From IMG/VR virus record IMGVR_UViG_3300025012_000185, positions 1 to 39,155 of that record: a stretch of 39,155 nucleotides of DNA; one strand, given 5' to 3'. The position numbers and the translations under genes were made by a program. The notes below the pieces were generated by a model that saw only the letters and a program-made list of their open reading frames with translations, was not told the origin of the DNA and made no database searches. Within the stretch, counting starts at the first letter, position 1, and each line of letters opens with the position of its first letter. Positions 22,627 to 28,060 of the stretch are shown here, piece by piece. This stretch comes from a virus.

Positions 22627-22835
22627 CACCACCCTCCTTCGCGGGCAAGGTCATGAACCTCTTGCGCAATGGTCATGGAGTCCATCGGCCTCGTCGCCGC
22701 CTCCGCCATCGCGACGGCGAAGAGGGCGAGGCGAATGATCTCGGACACCTCTGCTTGGCCGAGTATCACTTTCCTTGGAGCCCATTCGTAGCAGGAGTAC
22801 TCTTCCGCAATCTCCCTCACGCTGCGCTCGGTCAT
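22626..22835 (-). CDS. early hypothetical protein
   Basis: A 69-residue protein. The start is taken at ATG 22,835 (GGAGG five bases upstream, ATGA overlap with the Lar-like gene) rather than the GTG 21 bases further up. It is helical throughout (SVREIAEEYSCYEW, SEIIRLALFAVAMAEAATRP, MTIAQEVHDLAREGGW). No motif recognised. Confidence 0.6.
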   Translation of the reverse strand: MTERSVREIAEEYSCYEWAPRKVILGQAEVSEIIRLALFAVAMAEAATRPMDSMTIAQEVHDLAREGGW

Positions 22836-23074
22836 TCTGGCCTCCGGTTCCACCACGCCCTGATTTCGGCACGCGGTCCGCTGTGAGGCGTGGCGGCGCC
22901 GCAGAACACGCCAACGTCGCCCCAGTCATCGACCACGCTCGAGCACTCGACGACGCTCGAGCACTCGACGACGTAGGTTGTGGTCCCGTACATCGCGACT
23001 GGCGAGTATCGCGCCTTCCGGCCGCAGAAGGGGCAGGGTAGCAGCTTCTTCGGCTTCGGCTTCGGCTTCGTCAT
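22832..23074 (-). CDS. Lar-like zinc-ribbon protein
   Basis: An 80-residue protein with GAGGTGA upstream of ATG 23,074. KKLLPCPFCGRKARYS near the N-terminus, a second Cys region (VEC and FCGAATP) and a C-terminal AEIRAWWNRR match the Lar-type layout 'lkPCPFCG ... C..C ... AieaWNrR'. Lar-type proteins of the Rac prophage relieve type I restriction. For phage relatives the activity is usually untested, so anti-restriction here is a family-based guess. An 18-bp tandem duplication (22,935-22,952 and 22,953-22,970) repeats VECSSV and changes spacing within the ribbon. The N-terminus has a TKPKPKPKK basic tail. Confidence 0.68.
   Translation of the reverse strand: MTKPKPKPKKLLPCPFCGRKARYSPVAMYGTTTYVVECSSVVECSSVVDDWGDVGVFCGAATPHSGPRAEIRAWWNRRPE
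22935..22970 (-). repeat. 18-bp perfect tandem duplication in Lar-like gene
   Basis: Two exact 18-base copies (22,935-22,952 and 22,953-22,970) are in frame and duplicate six residues (VECSSV) around a candidate zinc-binding Cys. Confidence 0.9.
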
Positions 23075-23095
23075 GGCTTCACCTCGCGGTTCATG

Positions 23096-23473
23096 TCATT
23101 CCTTTCCGTCCAACGCGGCATAGAGTTTTACGATCAGCCCCTCCGTCTCGCCCTTGCGGACGGCGATGGCGGCAGCCTCGATTCGCCGCAGGCGCCGTAG
23201 TTCCGTGAGCAGCGCGGGCGCCGCGTTGCGGAGGGCGACGATGAAGACGGCGTCTTCGTCCGCGCCGCCTCCCATTTCGCTCGCGTGGATGTGGTCTGTC
23301 GTGACGTCGCGGATCTTCCCGTCGTCGCCGGCGCCGAACGCTCCAACCACCCAATCCTCTCCGAATGGGCGATCGTCCGGCCCCTTTCGATCGGGGACGT
23401 TGACTCGCCACGGTCCCGGCGTCGCCTCCGCTTCGAGATTCGCCAGCGCGTCGAGGTCAACGATGGCGTTCAC
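23096..23473 (-). CDS. early phage protein (Ea22-like layout)
   Basis: A 125-residue protein. The start is taken at GTG 23,473, overlapping the preceding stop (GTGA); an ATG at 23,518 in frame is possible but lies deeper in the upstream gene and lacks a ribosome site. It reads VDLDALANLEAEATPGPWRV at the start, a pattern common in phage early proteins with a variable middle. A central loop with IRDVTTDHIHASEMGGG follows, then DAVFIVALRNAAPALLTELR. Such proteins are frequent in early operons of temperate and lytic phages but have no established function. Confidence 0.65.
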   Translation of the reverse strand: MNAIVDLDALANLEAEATPGPWRVNVPDRKGPDDRPFGEDWVVGAFGAGDDGKIRDVTTDHIHASEMGGGADEDAVFIVALRNAAPALLTELRRLRRIEAAAIAVRKGETEGLIVKLYAALDGKE

Positions 23474-23754
23474 CAGACACCCAACATGCGCTGAAGCGCG
23501 AGGCTGCACGATTGCCATGAGTATTGTCCGTATTTCGTGAGTAGTCCGAGTCCTATCAGCCGCTCGCGAACGGCATCGCGTGCAGCGCGCAGTTCCGCCT
23601 CCATCGCTCGCAGTCGTTCGAGTTCGGCGAACGTTTCGGCCACAATGCTCGCGTCACCGGGCTGCATGGTCGACAGTTCGAGAGCGGCGTTCGCGAGATG
23701 CTTACGCGCTCGCAATAGTCGTGACGAACTCGATCTTTCCCCCTTCGCCTTCAT
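23470..23754 (-). CDS. helical hypothetical protein
   Basis: A 94-residue protein starting at ATG 23,754, which overlaps the preceding stop (ATGA). A basic Ser-rich start (MKAKGERSSSSR) leads into helices (RARKHLANAALELSTMQ, FAELERLRAMEAELRAARDA), with an aromatic C-terminus (YGQYSWQSCSLALQRMLGVW). Coiled-coil character is likely. Function unknown. Confidence 0.6.
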   Translation of the reverse strand: MKAKGERSSSSRLLRARKHLANAALELSTMQPGDASIVAETFAELERLRAMEAELRAARDAVRERLIGLGLLTKYGQYSWQSCSLALQRMLGVW

Positions 23755-24083
23755 CGCTTTTTCCCCCTTCTCTGCTTTTTCTTGTAGCCGCTGATCCATG
23801 CAGCCGCGTACGCCAGACACCGGATACACCGCGTCGCCGACTTGCCATCCAGCGCGGCCCCGCAACGGCCACAACGGTGAGCGGACATGTAGTCCTGTGA
23901 TCTGGCACGACGCCGGTCCCTGTTCTTCGCAAGACACAAGAGGCACCGCAGGCGCTCGGAAGACTCCTTCTGCTTGCCACACTCGTAGCAACGCCCAGAT
24001 TCCACATACCTGCGTTTTCGGGAATACACCGCACACGTTGGGCAGGAAGCGCGATGCCCGCATGGGAACTTCAAGTCGCTCAT
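23751..24083 (-). CDS. multi-CxxC zinc-finger protein
   Basis: A 110-residue basic protein with ATGA overlap on both sides. It holds five CxxC pairs: CPTC, CYEC, CLLC, CGRC and CIRC, with CGH near the start and a Lys/Arg tail (KKKQRRGKKR). Paired CxxC knuckles separated by basic segments suggest two or more zinc ribbons binding nucleic acid. The layout resembles the N-terminal zinc ribbons that precede HNH domains in some phage proteins, but no HNH motif is present. Early operon position fits a regulator or nucleic-acid-binding protein. Confidence 0.68.
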   Translation of the reverse strand: MSDLKFPCGHRASCPTCAVYSRKRRYVESGRCYECGKQKESSERLRCLLCLAKNRDRRRARSQDYMSAHRCGRCGAALDGKSATRCIRCLAYAAAWISGYKKKQRRGKKR

Positions 24084-24277
24084 CTCATTTCGATCCCTTC
24101 CACCAGGTCGACGAGTTCCCTGGCTTTTCGCGTGGCTTCTTCCGGCGAAAGGCCCTCGTCGATGTACATCGCGTATGCCCGGTCGAAGAGCGGTTCCGGA
24201 GTCAACGTCGCGGCGATGACTTCGGCGGGCGTGTTGTTCGGAATCTGCGGCGGCGGCGGAATGAACATCTCGATCAT
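24080..24277 (-). CDS. small hypothetical protein
   Basis: A 65-residue protein. ATG 24,277 overlaps the stop of the upstream repeat gene (ATGA) with GGAGGAAG upstream. A Pro-rich start (MIEMFIPPPPQIPNN) precedes helices (DRAYAMYIDEGLSPEEATRK, ARELVDLVEGIEMR). The segment 'eGlspeeAtrkA' is common in small bacterial and phage helical proteins. The first bases (ATGATCGA) match those of the array genes, so this gene begins at the same type of junction. Function unknown. Confidence 0.62.
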   Translation of the reverse strand: MIEMFIPPPPQIPNNTPAEVIAATLTPEPLFDRAYAMYIDEGLSPEEATRKARELVDLVEGIEMR

Positions 24278-24492
24278 GACTCTTCCTCCAGGCTGTTCCA
24301 GACGCGGTCCACGACGTTGGCCCTGACGCTGGTCCAGACGCGGTTCCTGACGCGGTCCGCGACGGGTGCCCAGACGCTGGCCCAGACGCGGTCCGCGGCG
24401 CTGGCCCCGACGCTGGTCAAGACGCTGTCCCTGACGCGGCCCCCGACCCACGGTCCCGGATAGAGCTTCCTAGAATGCAGGCTCGTCGTCAT
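24274..24492 (-). CDS. tetrapeptide-repeat protein, detached paralogue
   Basis: A 72-residue protein with GAGGAG upstream of ATG 24,492, overlapping the end of the replication gene by 23 bases. After a unique start (MTTSLHSRKLY) it joins the family at PGPWVGGRV and continues with RDSV, LTSV, GASA, ADRV, WASV, WAPV, RNRV, WTSV, RANV and VDRV, ending WNSLEEES. It is the sixth member of the family, 3.3 kb upstream of the other five in the same operon. Shared PGPW with array gene 1 and the LEEES end show common origin. Function unknown. Confidence 0.7.
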   Translation of the reverse strand: MTTSLHSRKLYPGPWVGGRVRDSVLTSVGASAADRVWASVWAPVADRVRNRVWTSVRANVVDRVWNSLEEES

Positions 24493-25297
24493 GTGTCTCC
24501 TCGCGCTTTGCCAGAATTTCTTCGACCCCAGGAAGCACCTTGGTCTTCTGTTCGGGGCGCCCCCCCCGTTTCCCCCACCCCTCCGCTTGCTGGCGCACGG
24601 CTAAAGATAGGCGCGTCCTTATCCAGTTGTCAAGTCCTACGAATGGGCGCCCCCCGGGACAGAGGCGCCGGAACTCCACGTCGAACATCGCAAGCAGCCC
24701 ATCGAAGTCGGCAGCAAGTTCCGGGAACGACGCCAGGAGCGTCACCCGGGCCGGCGACCCGGACGGGTAGGCTTCGGCCGGGTGGTACTTCTTCGGGGCC
24801 TTGCGTTCCTTCGCCGAACTCCCCGGAGCCTTCGCGACGGGGTCTTTGCTTTTAGAGCCAGAGCCAGAGTCAGAGTCAGAGGCCATCGTCCTGCTATCGC
24901 TTGCCATCCGGCTGCTATCGTTGTTGCATGGCAACCGCATAGCAGCCGCATGGTTCGTTGCCGTCACGTTACCGTCGCGGTGCCACCTGGCGTGAGCACC
25001 GACTTTCCCGGCGATGGACTTGTTGAGGAGCCAGCGGATTGCCTCGGAGGCCCCCTTCACCCGGTACGTCCCATCGGAAAGTTTCTCGGCAAGCTCAGTT
25101 TCAACGAGACGGTCGCAGAATCCCGTCACCCTGGCGGATCCATCAAGTTCCGTCCGGCTCAAGATGTCAGATCTGCGGTTGCTGCACTGGTGCCATACTC
25201 GCGCCAACGGACCGAGGGCGTCATGCCCAAGCTCGTGGGATAGGCATTCGATCCGAGGATCCGTGAACGCCCTCTCCTCGATGTTGATCCTTGGCAC
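24470..25297 (-). CDS. replication initiator/organizer-like protein
   Basis: A 275-residue protein. The start is GTG 25,297, giving MPRINIEERAFTDPRIECLS; a longer in-frame start at 25,354 lies in the control region. The N-terminal domain (about residues 1-110) looks like the winged-helix start of phage replication proteins (ERAFTDPRIECLSHELG, ALGPLARVWHQCSNRRSD, WLLNKSIAGKVGAHARWH). A low-complexity Ser/Asp/Lys linker follows at about 140-175 (MASDSDSGSGSKSK). The C-terminal domain is helical (LLASFPELAADFDGLLAMFD, WIRTRLSLAVRQQAEGWG). The linker plus C-terminal domain is reminiscent of DnaD/O-type proteins that recruit the host helicase. It is the first gene of the early operon. There is no ATPase motif, so it is a loader or initiator rather than a helicase. 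Confidence 0.65.
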   Translation of the reverse strand: MPRINIEERAFTDPRIECLSHELGHDALGPLARVWHQCSNRRSDILSRTELDGSARVTGFCDRLVETELAEKLSDGTYRVKGASEAIRWLLNKSIAGKVGAHARWHRDGNVTATNHAAAMRLPCNNDSSRMASDSRTMASDSDSGSGSKSKDPVAKAPGSSAKERKAPKKYHPAEAYPSGSPARVTLLASFPELAADFDGLLAMFDVEFRRLCPGGRPFVGLDNWIRTRLSLAVRQQAEGWGKRGGRPEQKTKVLPGVEEILAKREETHDDEPAF

Positions 25298-25523
25298 GTC
25301 ACTACCCCCGAAAATGGTGCCAACCCCCCGCCGGGTGTGACGAGCCGAAGCCAAAGGCTGGGCTCCCGGCAGGGGGCCGACTCACTAGCTGTTCATGTGC
25401 GGAGGCAACTCCGACTCGTCACGCCCCAAAGATACGGCTCGGGTTCTACGATGTCAACGCGCCAACGTGGCACACTTGACGCAAGTTTGCCAAAACGGCA
25501 CACCGGGTGTACCCTCGTTCCTC
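25298..25523. promoter_or_regulatory. divergent early/late control region
   Basis: 226 bases separate the leftward early operon from the rightward late genes. Two 15-base direct repeats, at 25,461-25,475 and 25,489-25,503, match at 12 of 15 positions and share GGCACAC. A TTGACG (25,476-25,481) lies between them, a possible -35 box, but no good -10 is visible. GCAAGTTTGC between the repeats is a small dyad. At 25,400-25,413 CGGAG-GCAA-CTCCG can form a hairpin. The arrangement fits a repressed promoter, but no site is certain. Confidence 0.45.
25461..25503. promoter_or_regulatory. paired 15-bp direct repeats, candidate operator
   Basis: GCCAACGTGGCACAC and GCCAAAACGGCACAC lie 28 bases apart, start to start, and flank TTGACG. 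The spacing is near three helical turns, which would place two bound proteins on the same face. No repressor gene is recognised; the multi-CxxC protein is one candidate. Confidence 0.4.
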
Positions 25524-25886
25524 GTGAGCAACGTCCGCCTGCCTATAGCGGCTCCGCCAGGCGACCCCGCGCCACCGGACACGAACCCGGGAGCGGCCCT
25601 CCCAGCCATCGGAGAACTCATCGGGGACGACGACCGCGAGCCTCTTTTTCAGGAGGCGATGACGGCTCTTCATCAGGCCCTCACCGAGAACGATGTCAAC
25701 AAAGCCCGCATCGCCACGATGCTTGTTCAGGCCATCCGCAAGGCCGGGAAGCAGGACGACGGCGTCAAGATCAAAACCGACGAGCGTTTCGTCGACTCCG
25801 TCGCGTTGATGGTGAAATCCGAGTTCGCCATCCCATCGCAACTCGCCGAGTTCGAGGAAGCCCTCGTTGAACCAAGCGATAGCTGA
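25524..25886 (+). CDS. putative small terminase subunit (TerS)
   Basis: A 120-residue protein, GTG start at 25,524; no clear ribosome site. An ATG at 25,395 is in frame, but the extension overlaps the control region and looks unlike protein. The N-terminus is Pro-rich (PIAAPPGDPAPPDTNPG), followed by helices (REPLFQEAMTALHQALTEND, NKARIATMLVQAIRKAGKQD) and a C-terminal helix (AIPSQLAEFEEALVEPSDS). It directly precedes and overlaps the large terminase by 20 bases, the usual place of the small subunit, which recognises the DNA to be packaged. There is no clear helix-turn-helix, so the call rests mainly on position. Confidence 0.55.
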   Translation: MSNVRLPIAAPPGDPAPPDTNPGAALPAIGELIGDDDREPLFQEAMTALHQALTENDVNKARIATMLVQAIRKAGKQDDGVKIKTDERFVDSVALMVKSEFAIPSQLAEFEEALVEPSDS

Positions 25887-27519
25887 AGCGAAGAGGGCCC
25901 TCCGGCGACGCCACCAGCTCAAGGTGCTGCCGCCAGAAGACCTCGACTGGATTCGGGCCGCCAGCGTCGCCGACACATACTGGTCTCTGTACTTTTTCTG
26001 CAAGATCGTCCTGCGGTACTGCGAAATCAAACCCGACATCCACCTGCTCTACACGGAGTTCCTCGAATCCAAAGCGAGCAACTACAAGCTCGCCATGATG
26101 CCGCGAGGATTCGTCAAGTCGTGGATCCTCTACGCGAAAGCCATCCGGGATTACTTGCGCGACAACAACGTCCGTGTTCTCCTCGCGATGTCCACGGAAG
26201 AGAACGCACGCAAAGCCTCCGAATTCATCTCGAACCAGTTCACGCGGAACCAACTGATCCGCTACCTCTGGCCGGAAAACGTCCCGACCGATCAGTCCGG
26301 AGACCGCTGGACGATGAAGGCGCGGACACTCCCGCGAACCATCGACGCCCCGGAACCCACGTACACCTTCGCCGGAGTGAAAACGGAGCTGGTCTCCGGG
26401 CACTACGACAAGATCTTCCTCGACGATGTCTTCGCGAAAGAGGCATCCGAATCCGAAGAAGTCGCGAACAAGGTCTTCTCCTTCATCGCATCCTGTGCCC
26501 CGCTCCGTGCGGACCCCGCAACGTCGGAAATCGTTCAGACATGCACCCGTTGGGCCGTCGACGACCCGGCCGGAAAGATCATGGGGTTCGAGAAGCAGAA
26601 CACAGACGAACTCGTTTTTCGGGCTCTCGGTGATCCGCAGTACATCTGTCTCAAACGGGCCGCCATCGAACACGGAAAACCGATCTGGCCGGAACGGTAC
26701 CCGGAGAAAGAGCTGGCCGCGCTGGAACGAGGATTCGAGTCGTCAGGACAGGGACACTTCTTCGCGTTTCAGTATCTCAACAACCCCGTGGATGCCCGCG
26801 TCGTCGAGTTCCCGCTCCCGCGGTACTGGGACCGGGACAAGTCCGGAGACATCCTGCTCCGTCAGCCAGACGGGCAGGACATCGTCATCCAGGAGCGACA
26901 CCTCTACCGAACCATGACCATCGACCCCGCCTACAAGACGAAGAAGAGCCATGACGATGCGGCGATCTGTGTGCTCGGGACACACCAGGAGGGGTACATC
27001 GTCAATCTGTTCTCGTGGGTAGGTAAGCTGGGTCCATCGGACCTCGCCGAAAAGATCGTCCAGACCGTCAAGGAGTCTTTCGACAAGGGATTCCCCCTCG
27101 CGGCTGTTGGGCTCGAAACCAACGCCCAGCAGCTCGCCTTCAAGATCCTCGTTGGGAAGGCCGCCGACCGAGCCGGCGTCCACATCCCATGGCGCGACCT
27201 GAAGACTGGGCCGGAAACGACGAAATACACGCGGATTCGTCACATGGTTGGGCACGTCGCATCCGGGGCGTACTACACGAGTTCGCGATTCGTGATGCCA
27301 AACCGGGAGATGAAGATGTTCCCGGCAAGTCGGAAACTGAACTGGCTCGATGCGTTCGCGTATCAGCCGCAACTCTGGCCGCAGTTCCACCTGGAGCCGG
27401 TGGAGATCCCAGAGGAGGACCGTCTGCCATGGCGAGCGTTCACCCCGTCGGATATGGATCCGAACCACCCCCTGCTCCGGTCGGCGAACCCGTCGGAAGT
27501 CGAAGGCTACGGAGGGTAA
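25867..27519 (+). CDS. terL: terminase large subunit (TerL)
   Basis: A 550-residue protein; the likely start is TTG 25,867, with GAGGAAG seven bases upstream. The ATPase domain has a Walker A-like MPRGFVKSW near residue 78, of the variant type common in phage terminases (usual form PRGxxKS). The Walker B is IFLDDVF (near residue 185), with a motif like TCTRWAVDDPAG following. The nuclease domain shows MTIDPAYKTKKSHDDAAICV, then AVGLETNAQQ and NWLDAFAY, giving Asp, Glu and Asp as candidate RNase H-fold metal ligands. The protein packages phage DNA into proheads through the portal and cuts it. Gene order TerS-TerL-portal supports the call. Confidence 0.9.
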   Translation: MNQAIAEAKRALRRRHQLKVLPPEDLDWIRAASVADTYWSLYFFCKIVLRYCEIKPDIHLLYTEFLESKASNYKLAMMPRGFVKSWILYAKAIRDYLRDNNVRVLLAMSTEENARKASEFISNQFTRNQLIRYLWPENVPTDQSGDRWTMKARTLPRTIDAPEPTYTFAGVKTELVSGHYDKIFLDDVFAKEASESEEVANKVFSFIASCAPLRADPATSEIVQTCTRWAVDDPAGKIMGFEKQNTDELVFRALGDPQYICLKRAAIEHGKPIWPERYPEKELAALERGFESSGQGHFFAFQYLNNPVDARVVEFPLPRYWDRDKSGDILLRQPDGQDIVIQERHLYRTMTIDPAYKTKKSHDDAAICVLGTHQEGYIVNLFSWVGKLGPSDLAEKIVQTVKESFDKGFPLAAVGLETNAQQLAFKILVGKAADRAGVHIPWRDLKTGPETTKYTRIRHMVGHVASGAYYTSSRFVMPNREMKMFPASRKLNWLDAFAYQPQLWPQFHLEPVEIPEEDRLPWRAFTPSDMDPNHPLLRSANPSEVEGYGG

Positions 27520-27542
27520 GTGCCGTCCATGCGCTCCTGCTC

Positions 27543-27968
27543 GTGTTTCGATACTGGGAAGAAAAAGCACGGGATCTCCAGTGTGACGAGCTGTACCTGC
27601 TTTCCAAGGTCGCCCGACTGGCAGTCATCGACTTCCTGCGTGAGCCCGAAGACTTCGACCAACGTGGACAAAACCTCGTCCCGGCCCACCATCGCAGCAG
27701 TGCCTACGGGTGGTTGTTCGAAGACCACTACCGCGGAGTCCCGCTCTCGGATCTCTGTGCCGCAGTGGGTCCGGACATCGTCTGGTTACGACAAGTCATC
27801 ATGGAGGCGGCACTCTTCCACGAAATGATACCGATGGACGATTTCCACCTCGACCGATACGCAACCGTAAACCCAGCCGCGGTGGTCTGGGACATCGGCA
27901 ACGAGCGCCAACCCGGCGCTCACAACGAAGAAGGAGAGGACGATGGCGACGAAGAAGGGACTTGGTAA
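27543..27968 (+). CDS. hypothetical protein between terminase and portal
   Basis: About 141 residues from GTG 27,543. There is no ribosome site, and translation may be coupled to TerL, whose stop is 24 bases upstream; the true start could be slightly different. It is helical and acidic: FRYWEEKARDLQCDELYLLS, KVARLAVIDFLREPEDF, then WLFEDHYRGVPLSDLCAAVG and IVWLRQVIMEAALFHEM. A very acidic C-terminus follows (EEGEDDGDEEGTW). The VPLSDLCAAVGPDIVWLR part looks like a helix-turn-helix and could bind DNA. Function unknown. Confidence 0.6.
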   Translation: MFRYWEEKARDLQCDELYLLSKVARLAVIDFLREPEDFDQRGQNLVPAHHRSSAYGWLFEDHYRGVPLSDLCAAVGPDIVWLRQVIMEAALFHEMIPMDDFHLDRYATVNPAAVVWDIGNERQPGAHNEEGEDDGDEEGTW

Positions 27969-28059
27969 CGCGGGAAAGGCTGGTTCGGCTACGATTCGAG
28001 GAGGATCGCCGTATTCGATCAGCCCGAAGTCCGGCCCGAAGATGGGCGGGAAGAAGTAA
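27943..28059 (+). CDS. 38-residue basic Gly/Lys-rich protein
   Basis: ATG 27,943 with AAGGAG six bases upstream, overlapping the preceding gene in another frame. Sequence features: MATKKGLGNAGKAG, IRGGSPYSISPKSG, ending PKMGGKK. It has ten lysine/arginine residues and no acidic ones. It ends one base before the portal start. Tiny basic genes between terminase and portal occur in several podovirus-like phages, but I know no function. It may bind DNA or the acidic upstream protein. Confidence 0.6.
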   Translation: MATKKGLGNAGKAGSATIRGGSPYSISPKSGPKMGGKK

Positions 28060-28060
28060 C

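Noticed and set aside
23755-24063. N-terminal extension of the 23,470-23,754 gene upstream to 24,063
   Set aside because: It runs across the multi-CxxC gene in another frame; the ATG at 23,754 has the ATGA overlap expected in this operon.
25298-25354. N-terminal extension of the replication gene
   Set aside because: The added residues are unlike protein and lie in the control region; MPRINIEER is a typical start for such proteins.
27520-27828. 102-residue Ser/Thr-rich frame starting at GTG 27,520 after terL
   Set aside because: Although closer to a GGAGGG, its composition is shadow-like; the alternative frame to 27,968 has natural helices and G/C third positions.
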